DNA of 64,000 nt from Paracoccaceae bacterium (GTDB lineage: Bacteria > Pseudomonadota > Alphaproteobacteria > Rhodobacterales > Rhodobacteraceae). A model generated the notes under the pieces. It had not been told where the DNA came from, made no database searches, and was given only the letters and a program-made list of their open reading frames with translations. The DNA lies in contig JALUYI010000017.1 of assembly GCA_027013095.1 (NCBI GenBank), forward strand, positions 1 through 64,000. Reading direction: 5' to 3'. Shown in pieces: positions 43,086 to 50,951 of this stretch. A program made the position numbers and the translations under genes. Positions within the stretch are counted from its first letter, which is position 1, and every line of letters starts with the position of its first letter.

Positions 43086-44320
43086 ACGGGCTGAACATCA
43101 TCTTGGTCGAGGATGATGAGATCATGGGCGGCTCGTTGATGCAGCGTCTCAAACTGGAGGGGGCGACGGTAAGCTGGCACAAGCAAACCCGCACTGCGCT
43201 TGGGGCCATCCGCACCCCGCGCATGCCCGTGGATGCGGTGATTAGCGATATTCGTCTGCCCGATGGCTCGGGGGAAGAGCTGTTTACCACGCTTTGCCAA
43301 AGCACCACCCCGCCGCCGTTTTTGTTTGTCACCGGCCATGGCGGCATTGAACAGGCGGTGCGACTGATGAAGGCGGGGGCGATTGATTATGTTGCCAAAC
43401 CTTTCGAGATATCGGTGCTGCTGGAGCGGCTGGCAAACCTGCTGGCGGTTGGCCCCGTTGACGATCTGCCTCCTGTTCTGGGCATTTCACCCGCCGCCCG
43501 TCGGATCGAGGATCTGACCCAAAAGGCAGCGGCAAGTGACGGGGCGGTGCTGATCCTCGGGGGGCCGGGCACTGGCAAGGGACTGGTCGCGCGGCGTATT
43601 CACGAAATGTCCGACCGGTGTGCGGCACCTTTTGTCACCGTGAATCTCGCGCGCGAACCGGATGCCGCCGCCGCGTTGCTGAAACCCGGTGGCAGTCTTG
43701 AGAGGGTAGGCGAAGGGGTGCTTTACCTGCATGCGCTGCCGTTGTTGCCCGAAGCTGCGCAAGCGGGCCTTCTGGCCATGCTCGAAAGTGACTTTCCAGC
43801 GCGCATCATTGCCTCGTGCCGCAAGGGAGCCACGGAAATTGTTGCCCGGGGCGGCCTTGGAGCCGAGTTGTTCTTTCGCCTCGGGATGATGGAAATCGCG
43901 GTGCCTCCCCTTTCTGACCGCCCCGAGGATGCTGTCTGGCTGATGGCGCGTCTGTTTGGGGCGATGAACGCACACCGCGCGGTGCCGCTGGACGGAATTT
44001 CCGGCCTTACCGAGGAAGCGGTGCGAAACCACGACTGGGCCGGTGGCGGGCGCGAGCTGCGCGCACGCATGGTGCGCGGTGTTGCCAATGCCGCCGGTCC
44101 CCTTTTGCAGCCGACCGATCTTTTCCCCGATTATATCGCCGATGGCGGCCCGCTGCGCACCCTTGCCGAGGCCCGAGAAGCCGCCGAGCGTCGGCATATT
44201 GTCACCGCGCTTGAACGCTGTGACCGACAGGTCGGGCAGGCCGCGAAACTGCTAGGCGTGTCGCGCACGACGCTGTGGGACAAGATGCAGAAATACGGTC
44301 TGCAGCGCGAGGACCGCTGA
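43079..44320 (+). CDS. aioR: AioR, NtrC-like response regulator with degenerate AAA+ domain
   Basis: 413 residues. Receiver domain with acidic residues 11-13, Asp57 (VISDIRLPDG) and Lys107 (YVAKPF). AAA+ domain with Walker A GGPGTGKG (161-168), but no GAFTGA motif between Walker A and B, and the Walker B position reads VLYLHALP (about 214-221) instead of LFLDEI. The arginine-finger region ELFFRLGMMEIAVPPLSDRPED is kept. C-terminal Fis-type helix-turn-helix (VGQAAKLLGVSRTTLWDKMQKYG). It should activate aioBA, but probably not through sigma-54 in the standard way. Confidence 0.88.
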   Translation: MLNGLNIILVEDDEIMGGSLMQRLKLEGATVSWHKQTRTALGAIRTPRMPVDAVISDIRLPDGSGEELFTTLCQSTTPPPFLFVTGHGGIEQAVRLMKAGAIDYVAKPFEISVLLERLANLLAVGPVDDLPPVLGISPAARRIEDLTQKAAASDGAVLILGGPGTGKGLVARRIHEMSDRCAAPFVTVNLAREPDAAAALLKPGGSLERVGEGVLYLHALPLLPEAAQAGLLAMLESDFPARIIASCRKGATEIVARGGLGAELFFRLGMMEIAVPPLSDRPEDAVWLMARLFGAMNAHRAVPLDGISGLTEEAVRNHDWAGGGRELRARMVRGVANAAGPLLQPTDLFPDYIADGGPLRTLAEAREAAERRHIVTALERCDRQVGQAAKLLGVSRTTLWDKMQKYGLQREDR

Positions 44321-44374
44321 GGCCTCAGGCGATTCCCACCGTCTGCCCGAACGCGCGAGCAAATCCCCATCTGA

Positions 44375-44392
44375 TGTTCAGAATTCCGAACA
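44375..44392. promoter_or_regulatory. 18-bp palindrome upstream of aioBA, candidate AioR operator
   Basis: TGTTCAGAATTCCGAACA has arms TGTTC/GAACA around a central GAATTC; only one base pair (A/C) breaks symmetry. It lies 123 nt before the aioB ATG, a usual activator position. A weak relative centred on GAATTC (40768-40773) lies before aioX. Confidence 0.55.
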
Positions 44393-44463
44393 TGAAAAAA
44401 ATATCCCTGATTACAGGATCTTGAAGCCGCGTTTTGCGCCGATTGTTTGGCTCCCAAATTTTT

Positions 44464-44493
44464 TTGCGCTGCTATCCTTGCCGGGCATAACAA
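44464..44493 (+). promoter_or_regulatory. Weak candidate sigma-70 promoter of aioBA
   Basis: TTGCGC (44464-44469), 18-bp spacer, TAACAA (44488-44493), with the aioB ATG 22 nt later. No GG-N10-GC (sigma-54) pair was found in 44321-44514. The match is modest. Confidence 0.35.
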
Positions 44494-44514
44494 CCTTAGG
44501 GAGGACCTCACAAG

Positions 44515-45039
44515 ATGAGATGCAAGAACTTGGTCGATGTCGGCCGCCGGCAATTTTTGCGCGGCGGCGCAATGGCGACAGCGGGTGCCGCCGTGGTTAC
44601 CGTCGCTGGAGCCTCAAGTGCAAGCGCAGCGCCGGTTGCAGGCGCACAGCTGGACTATCCATCCAACAAGCTGGCCAATATCGCCGACCTCAAAGTTAAC
44701 GAGCCGATGGATATCGAATATCCCGACGCCGACAGCCCGGGAGCGCTGATCAAACTGGGCAAGGCGGTCGAGGGCGGCGTTGGCCCGGACGGCGACATCG
44801 TGGCCTTTTCGACGCTCTGCCCGCACAAGGGGTATAACGTCAATTACAACGACAAGGATCGCACTATGAACTGCCCCGGCCACTTCTCGCGTTTCGACGT
44901 CGAGTCCGGTGGCCAGCAGGTCTGGGGTCACGCCACGTCGAATCTGCCGCAGTTCGTCCTGCGTGTCGATGCAAAGGGCGACATCTACGCCGAAGGCGCC
45001 AGCGACCTGATCTTTGGTCGCCCGTCAAACGTGCTCTGA
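44515..45039 (+). CDS. aioB: Arsenite oxidase small (Rieske) subunit AioB
   Basis: 174 residues with a Tat signal (GRRQFLRGG at about 10-18, hydrophobic stretch, ASA cleavage). Rieske 2Fe-2S ligands are Cys102/His104 (LCPHKGY) and Cys120/His123 (CPGHFSR). It takes electrons from the AioA molybdenum centre and passes them to a soluble cytochrome or similar carrier in the periplasm. Tat export of the AioAB complex relies on this signal. AGGGAGGA precedes the ATG. Confidence 0.95.
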   Translation: MRCKNLVDVGRRQFLRGGAMATAGAAVVTVAGASSASAAPVAGAQLDYPSNKLANIADLKVNEPMDIEYPDADSPGALIKLGKAVEGGVGPDGDIVAFSTLCPHKGYNVNYNDKDRTMNCPGHFSRFDVESGGQQVWGHATSNLPQFVLRVDAKGDIYAEGASDLIFGRPSNVL

Positions 45040-45055
45040 AGGGGAGAAAACGACA

Positions 45056-47509
45056 ATGGCATTTAAAAGACAAATAGACAGACTGCCGATTCCGCCCAAG
45101 GATGCAAAGGTGCATAACGTCACCTGCCATTACTGCATCGTTGGTTGCGGCTACAAGGCCTACACTTGGCCGCGCAACAAGCAGGGCACCGCCAAGAGCA
45201 ACGCGCTGGGGATCGATCTGAGCCAACAGCAAGGCGCTGATGGCACCTGGGTTGCCCCTTCAATGCACAATATCGTGCGTCAGGACGGCAAGGATGTCCA
45301 TCTTGCGGTTGTTCCCGACAAGGAATGTGTGGTGAACTCGGGCCTCGTCTCGATCCGTGGCGGCCGTATGGCTGAAAACCGCCCCTCGCGCATAACCAAC
45401 ACGCAACAGCAGCGCCTGACCGATCCGATGATCTGGCGCAATGGCACATGGCAGCCGACCAGCTGGGATGATGCGCTGGATCTGGTGGCCCGTGTGACCG
45501 CTCGGGTCATCAGTGAATATGGCGAGGATGAACTGCTGGTGTCGATGTTCGACCACGGCGGGTCTGCCGGCGGGTATGAAAACACCTGGGGAACCGGCAA
45601 GCTCTATTTCCAGAGCATGAACATCAAGAACGCCCGTATCCACAACCGCCCGGCCTATAACTCGGAGGTTCATGCAACCCGCGACATGGGTATTGGTGAG
45701 CTGAACTATAGCTACAGCGACTATGAGGTCACCGATACGATCTTCATGATCGGGGCAAACTCATTGGAAACGCAGACCAACCTGTTCCTGAACCACATGC
45801 GCAAGGGCATGGAGAACGGAGCCAGGTTCATTTCCGTTGATCCGCGCCGCACGGTGACGATCAACGCCGCCGAGGAAATCGCCGGCAAGGAAAACGTGTT
45901 GCACCTGCCGATCGATCCGGGCAGCGACATGGTTCTGATGAACGCGATCCTGACCCATATCGTTGATAATGGCTGGACCGACAAGGAGTTCATCAAGAAC
46001 TCAACCTTCCAGGGTGGCGAAGCCGTGGCCGCAGACGCCGCGCATCCCGCTGGTTTGGGCAGTCTCGACTACGCGATGCAGACCTGCCGCACGACAACGG
46101 CCAAAGCGGCGGAAATCTGCAAGGTTCCCGAAGCGGACATCATCAAGGCCGCCGAGTGGATTGCCAAGCCCAAGGCTGACGGCTCGCGCCGCAAATGTGT
46201 GACCTGCTATGAAAAAGGCATCATTTGGGGCAACGACAATTATCGCAGCAACGGTGCGATTGTGAATATTGCACTGGCAACGGGCAATATCGGTCGTGAA
46301 GGTGGCGGCTGCTGTCGTCTGGGCGGACACCAGGAGGGGTATTATCGTCCCGCCGATCACGTCGGACGTCCGGCCACCTATGTTGACCAGCTTCTGATCA
46401 GCGGTGGCGGCAAGGTGCAGCATATCTGGGCCTGTGACCACTTCAAGACCACACTGAACGCGGCCCAGTACAAGAAAGTTCATCGTCGGCGTGCCGGCAT
46501 GGTCAAGGATGCCATGGACGCCGCGGCGTCAGGCACCCGTGAACAGCAGGTCGAGGCAATCCTTGCCGCGGTCAATGCCGGTGGCCTGTTCGTTGTCGAT
46601 ACCGATATCATCCACAGCCAGATCGGGCAGAACGCACATGTGATCCTGCCGGCGGTGGAAAGCAACGAGATGAACCTGACCTCGATGAACGGTGAACGCC
46701 GTCTGCGCCTGTCCGAGAAATACATGGACGGCCCGGGCGACGCCAAGCCAGACTGCCTGATCGCTGCCGGCATTGCCCAGAACCTCGAGCGCGTCCTGCG
46801 TGAGATGGGCAAGAATGATTATGCCGACAAGTTCAAGGGCTATGATTGGAAGACCGAGGAAGACGCCTTCATGGACGGTTATCATCAAGGCAACCCAGAT
46901 GTGACCTATGACCGCCTGCGCGCGATGGGCAACAATGGGGTGCAGGAACCTGTTCACGGATACGAGAACGGCAAGCTGCTGGGCACGCCGCGTCTTTACG
47001 CCGATGGCAAGTTCGATCGCCACGGCCGTAAGGACAAAAAGGCGTTGTTCTGTGCCGCCGGTTGGCGTGGGCTGCAGGCACCCGGCAAAGAGCGCGAGCG
47101 GGCAACGCACAAGTTCTGGATCAACAACGTCCGGGCCAACATCTTCTGGCAGAACCAGTTCTTGGATCAGGACAATGACTTTATCCAGGATCGCTTCCCC
47201 TATCCATTCATCGAGATGAATCCTCAGGATATGGCCGATATGGGCCTGAATCCGGGCGATCTGATCGAGATCCACAACGAGAATGGATCGACTCAGGGGA
47301 TGGCCTACCCGACCAAAACGGCGCGTCCGGGGCAGGTTGCGATGGTCTTTGGTTCGCCCTCGGGCAGTCAGGGTAACGTCGTCAACCCCGGCGTGAACGA
47401 GCTGGTGTTGCCAGACTACAAGCACACCTGGGGCAACATCCGCAAGATTGCGAATGCCACGCCCAAGGCCAAGGGTGTTTCCTTCAAGTCCAAGGAATAC
47501 ACCAGCTAG
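45056..47509 (+). CDS. aioA: Arsenite oxidase large (molybdopterin) subunit AioA
   Basis: 817 residues from ATG 45056, after GGGGAGA; family length is about 820-830. The 3Fe-4S ligands are Cys24, Cys27 and Cys31 (CHYCIVGC), followed by molybdopterin oxidoreductase domains (ARIHNRPAYNSEVHATRDMG; VDPRRTVT; GREGGGCCRLGGHQEGYYRP; SPSGSQGNVVNPGVNELV-type C-terminus). It oxidises arsenite to arsenate. No signal peptide of its own, so it is co-exported with AioB. The usual downstream cytochrome c and molybdenum-cofactor genes are absent here. Confidence 0.95.
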   Translation: MAFKRQIDRLPIPPKDAKVHNVTCHYCIVGCGYKAYTWPRNKQGTAKSNALGIDLSQQQGADGTWVAPSMHNIVRQDGKDVHLAVVPDKECVVNSGLVSIRGGRMAENRPSRITNTQQQRLTDPMIWRNGTWQPTSWDDALDLVARVTARVISEYGEDELLVSMFDHGGSAGGYENTWGTGKLYFQSMNIKNARIHNRPAYNSEVHATRDMGIGELNYSYSDYEVTDTIFMIGANSLETQTNLFLNHMRKGMENGARFISVDPRRTVTINAAEEIAGKENVLHLPIDPGSDMVLMNAILTHIVDNGWTDKEFIKNSTFQGGEAVAADAAHPAGLGSLDYAMQTCRTTTAKAAEICKVPEADIIKAAEWIAKPKADGSRRKCVTCYEKGIIWGNDNYRSNGAIVNIALATGNIGREGGGCCRLGGHQEGYYRPADHVGRPATYVDQLLISGGGKVQHIWACDHFKTTLNAAQYKKVHRRRAGMVKDAMDAAASGTREQQVEAILAAVNAGGLFVVDTDIIHSQIGQNAHVILPAVESNEMNLTSMNGERRLRLSEKYMDGPGDAKPDCLIAAGIAQNLERVLREMGKNDYADKFKGYDWKTEEDAFMDGYHQGNPDVTYDRLRAMGNNGVQEPVHGYENGKLLGTPRLYADGKFDRHGRKDKKALFCAAGWRGLQAPGKERERATHKFWINNVRANIFWQNQFLDQDNDFIQDRFPYPFIEMNPQDMADMGLNPGDLIEIHNENGSTQGMAYPTKTARPGQVAMVFGSPSGSQGNVVNPGVNELVLPDYKHTWGNIRKIANATPKAKGVSFKSKEYTS

Positions 47510-47530
47510 AGCGGGTTTAAACCAATGGAA

Positions 47531-47557
47531 CGGGCGGCCTTTGTGCCGCCCGTTTTT
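47531..47557 (+). terminator. Rho-independent terminator of aioBA
   Basis: CGGGCGGC (47531-47538), loop CTTTGT, GCCGCCCG (47545-47552), then TTTTTA. A perfect 8-bp GC-rich stem 21 nt after the aioA stop. Confidence 0.92.
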
Positions 47558-47612
47558 ATATCCAATGCGGTTTTAGGGTTGTAAATATTATTATTTTATA
47601 TATTCATGAAAT

Positions 47613-48452
47613 ATGGAAAATGTGATTCTCGATCGGCTAACCACCCTCGGACACCCGCAGCGTATGGCAGTGTTTCGCTTATTGATGCGACGCTACCCGG
47701 ATGCCGTGCCGGCAGGTGAACTCGGGCAGGCGCTCGGACTGAAGCCCAGCACGCTTTCGGTCTACCTCGCCGCGCTTGCCTCCGCTGGTTTGGTGGGTAA
47801 AACCCGCCACGGTACATCCCTGCATTACAAGATAGAAATGGAGGCTGCGCGTGAGGTCATTGACTATCTGTTTCTGGACTGTTGCCGGGGTCGGCCACAG
47901 CTTTGTCCAACTGTTTATTCCGGCCAAAATCGAGGAAACGCTCTGATGCCCAGCCGAAAACTAAATGTCATTTTTATATGCACCGGAAATTCGGCACGCT
48001 CGATATTGGCGGAATCAATCCTGCGCGATGAAGCGGGAGACCGCTTCAATGCCTATTCCGCCGGCACGCGACCGGCGGGTAAACCCAATCCCTTCGCGCT
48101 TGCCCTGTTAAAGGAAAAGGGTCACAAAACATCGGGGCTGCGCTCAAAAAATCTGGACGAATTCCAGCAGAGGGGTGCGCCGCAGATGGATTTCATCTTC
48201 ACGGTTTGTGATTCCGCCGCCAACGAGGAGTGCCCGCTTTGGCCGGGCCAGCCGATCAGCGGCCATTGGGGCATCCCCGATCCGGCGGCTGTGAAGGGGA
48301 GTGATACCGATAAATACCGCGCCTTTGAGACCGCCTATGCCCAGATGCAGGCGCGCATTAGGGCCTTCCTCGCCCGTAACCCCGAGGGGTTGGACAAGGG
48401 TGCCTTGCAGAAACATATTGATCAAATCGGCGCTTTAGCGCACACGGAATAG
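47613..48452 (+). CDS. ArsR-type regulator fused to ArsC (LMW-phosphatase arsenate reductase)
   Basis: 279 residues. Residues 1-100 are an ArsR winged helix (LGHPQRMAVFRLLMRRYPD; KPSTLSVYLAALASAGLV) with cysteines at 90, 91 and 98 (DCCRGRPQLC), resembling the C-terminal arsenite site of some ArsR repressors. Residues about 115-260 are a low-molecular-weight phosphatase-type ArsC with P-loop CTGNSARS and a GIPDPA loop. It may sense arsenite and reduce arsenate in one chain. The upstream region is very A/T-rich and no ribosome site is seen before ATG 47613; a leaderless start is possible. Confidence 0.88.
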   Translation: MENVILDRLTTLGHPQRMAVFRLLMRRYPDAVPAGELGQALGLKPSTLSVYLAALASAGLVGKTRHGTSLHYKIEMEAAREVIDYLFLDCCRGRPQLCPTVYSGQNRGNALMPSRKLNVIFICTGNSARSILAESILRDEAGDRFNAYSAGTRPAGKPNPFALALLKEKGHKTSGLRSKNLDEFQQRGAPQMDFIFTVCDSAANEECPLWPGQPISGHWGIPDPAAVKGSDTDKYRAFETAYAQMQARIRAFLARNPEGLDKGALQKHIDQIGALAHTE

Positions 48453-49305
48453 GATAAGGTAGTGTCGCGAGCAATGCCCGAAAGTTGGTGATGGGCTGAT
48501 TGGGTGGCATATCATGGCGGTGTTGACGCGCCGCGATTCTCCGCAGAGAAAAGGATATGCCACATGAAAGGTGATACGATTTTGGAGTTCAGCGATCCAG
48601 CCGGAATTTCACCGGATCCGCTGACGGACATCTTGCGCAAGGGTGCGCCGGATCTGCTGGCGTAGGCGGTGAAAAGATCCGGTTCAGATCGAGCCTTCTG
48701 TCGGCCTGGCTGCGCCGGGCGAAATCGGTCGAGGAGCTGCTACCGTGATTATACCTCAAGGGGTGAGGAGCGCCCGGAAAACAGTCCGGGGGACTGTTTT
48801 CAGCGACGAACACGCGGAGCGCCGGACACAGGTGATTTCGGCGAGGCCCTGGCCGCCCTTCCGGGCCCTGATGCGCCGGGCCTGACATCGAGCACCATCT
48901 TGCGCCTCAAGGCCGATTGGTGGATCGAATACGAACGCTGGTGCCGGCGCGAGCCTCGCGGCGAAACGCTATGTGTATCTCTGGGCCGACGGGGTTTATT
49001 TCAAGCCGCGCATGGACGCCGACAAGCAATGCATGCTGGTGATTATCGGCGCCGACGAGTGGGGCAACAAGGATATTCTGGGCCTTGTGGATGGCTACCG
49101 GGAGAGCAGACAGAGCTGGCACGAACTGCTTTTGGACCTGAAGCGTCGCGGCCTGAGCAAGGCCCCGGCCTGGCCATCGGCGAAGGCGCACTCGGCTTCT
49201 GGAACGCCCTCAGCGAGGTGTTTGGCACAACCCGCGAGCAACGCTGCTGGGTGCACAAGATGGGCAACGTTCTGAACGCCATGCCGAGGTCGCTGCAATG
49301 CCGGG
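48453..49305 (+). pseudogene. IS256-family (Mutator-type) transposase remnant
   Basis: ATG 48564 opens MKGDTILEFSDPAGISPDPL, the IS256-type N-terminus, which stops at TAG 48663-48665. Further pieces in shifting frames are RRAKSVEELLP, GDFGEALAALPGPDAPGL, YLWADGVYFKPRMDADKQCM, GLAIGEGALGFWNALSEVF and RCWVHKMGNVLNAMP. An internal deletion and an inserted palindromic element (48767-48823) break it. Before the gene, GTGGCATATC (48504-48513) and GATATGCCAC (48554-48563) form a perfect 10-bp inverted repeat. Non-functional; it bounds the arsenic island on the right. Confidence 0.85.
48767..48823 (+). repeat. Palindromic insertion element inside the IS256 remnant
   Basis: GAAAACAGTCC (48777-48787), loop GGG, GGACTGTTTTC (48791-48801) is a perfect 11-bp hairpin. 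The 8-bp direct repeat GGAGCGCC flanks it (48767-48774 and 48816-48823). It interrupts the transposase just after YLKG, where VSTGDF would continue. One frame reads PENSPGDCFQ, a peptide I recall from many Rhodobacteraceae proteins. Confidence 0.6.
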
Positions 49306-49363
49306 CCAGTCCATACCCGCTGATGTGGAATCGAAAGAGGCGCAGGTTGTGGGATTCCGGCGG

Positions 49364-50863
49364 TTACATCATTCTGAATGACAGGGCTTCGGCCAGATGG
49401 TGCCGGGCAATGCCCTTGGAGTCGTCAAGATCAGCGATCGTGCGCGCGACCCGCAGAACGCGGTGATACCCGCGGGCCGAGAGGTGGAATTTTTCGGCCG
49501 CGCGGGTCAGCAGTTCGATGCCGTCGGCCTCAGGGGTGGCGATTTCTTCAAGCAACCGCCCTTGGGCGTCAGCATTCACCCGGCAGCCTTGCGTGCCAGC
49601 AAAGCGCGCGCTCTGGACTTCGCGGGCGGCGGAAATGCGGGCGGCGACGCTGCTCGAGGGTTCGCCATCGGCAGGCAGGGACAAATCCTGCATGGTCACG
49701 GCCGGCACCTCCAGACGCAAATCGAAACGATCCAAAAGAGGGCCTGAAATCCGCCCCAGATAATCGGTGCCGCAGTTAGGCGCCCGGTTGCAGGCCAGAG
49801 CGGGATCGGCCAGATGCCCGCATTTGCAGGGGTTTGCCGCCGCCACCAGCAAGAATCGGCTGGGGTAGCGTACATGGGCATTGGCCCGGGCGACGACGAC
49901 ATCACCAGTCTCGATAGGCTGGCGCAGGGTTTCCAGAACCGCACGCGAGAACTCGGGGATTTCATCCAGAAACAGGACGCCATTATGTGCCAACGAGATC
50001 TCGCCGGGTTTTGCGCCACGTCCGCCGCCGACAATAGCCGCCATCGAGGCCGTGTGGTGGGGCGTGCGAAAGGGGCGCGTGCGTGATATCCCGCCCTCGT
50101 TCATAAGCCCCGCGAGCGAGTGGATCATTGACGTCTCAAGCGCTTCCTCGGCGCTGAGCGGGGGTAGGATGCCCGGCAAGCGGGCAGCCAGCATGGACTT
50201 TCCCGACCCGGGAGCTCCGATCATCAGCAGGTGGTGGCGTCCTGCCGCCGCGATCTCAAGCGCGCGCTTAGCCCGTTGCTGGCCTTTGACGTCGCAAAGA
50301 TCGGGGGCGTCTGCCGGGCTGGTGACGTCTCCGGGCTGCGCGGGGGCCAAGACGGTCCGGCCGGTGAAATGGTGTATGCAGGCCAAAAGCGAACGCGCAG
50401 CAATGACCTCGGTTGCATCAACCCATGCGGCCTCGGCGCCGCAGGATTGAGGGCAGATCAGGCGGCATCCCCGGCTGGCCGCACCAACGGCTGCAGGCAG
50501 GGCACCAAGCACGGGAACCAGCGTCCCGTCAAGGGACAGCTCGCCCAGCGCGACGCTTTGTGCAATATCGTCGCCGGGCAGAATATTCAGCGCCGCAAGC
50601 AAGGCAAGGGCGATCGGCAAATCAAAATGCGATCCTTCCTTGGGCAAATCGGCAGGCGACAGATTGACCGTGATTCGCCGAGCGGGCAGCGCGATTGACA
50701 TTGACGTCAGGGCGGCGCGCACCCGTTCGCGGGCTTCGGATACAGCCTTGTCAGGCAGACCAACGATGGAAAAGGCGGGCAGGCCCGGGGTGATGGCGCA
50801 TTGCACCTCGACAAGGCGGGCGTCAATTCCCTGAAAGGCCACCGTATATGCGCGCGAAACCAT
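49364..50863 (-). CDS. comM: YifB/ComM family AAA+ protein (Mg-chelatase-like)
   Basis: 499 residues. N-terminal Lon-protease-like domain (GLPDKAVSEARERVRAAL; NLSPADLPKEGSHFDLPIAL), Mg-chelatase AAA+ core with Walker A GAPGSGKS, Walker B GVLFLDEIPEFSR, FRTPHHTASMAAIVGGG, and a C-terminal domain with RGYHRVLRVARTIADLD. Family members (ComM) are hexameric helicases for branch migration in natural transformation. Full length. It ends near the IS256 remnant, so the insertion did not damage it. Confidence 0.93.
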   Translation of the reverse strand: MVSRAYTVAFQGIDARLVEVQCAITPGLPAFSIVGLPDKAVSEARERVRAALTSMSIALPARRITVNLSPADLPKEGSHFDLPIALALLAALNILPGDDIAQSVALGELSLDGTLVPVLGALPAAVGAASRGCRLICPQSCGAEAAWVDATEVIAARSLLACIHHFTGRTVLAPAQPGDVTSPADAPDLCDVKGQQRAKRALEIAAAGRHHLLMIGAPGSGKSMLAARLPGILPPLSAEEALETSMIHSLAGLMNEGGISRTRPFRTPHHTASMAAIVGGGRGAKPGEISLAHNGVLFLDEIPEFSRAVLETLRQPIETGDVVVARANAHVRYPSRFLLVAAANPCKCGHLADPALACNRAPNCGTDYLGRISGPLLDRFDLRLEVPAVTMQDLSLPADGEPSSSVAARISAAREVQSARFAGTQGCRVNADAQGRLLEEIATPEADGIELLTRAAEKFHLSARGYHRVLRVARTIADLDDSKGIARHHLAEALSFRMM

Positions 50864-50951
50864 CCCTGTCCCCGTTGTTCTGGGGGGAGCCTAGGGGATC
50901 GTGGTTAAGCAATGATAAACCACCCGGCAAATAACCTGAGTGTATCCCGCC

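Noticed and set aside
44321-44514. Sigma-54 promoter for aioBA
   Set aside because: Expected from other aio systems, but no GG-N10-GC pair with TTGC context is present. TTTGGC near 44450 has the wrong spacing to any GC.
48669-49466. 266-codon frame read as an intact transposase
   Set aside because: It only stitches together pieces from different frames of the IS256 gene and runs past its end into the comM region. Conserved blocks lie in at least two frames.
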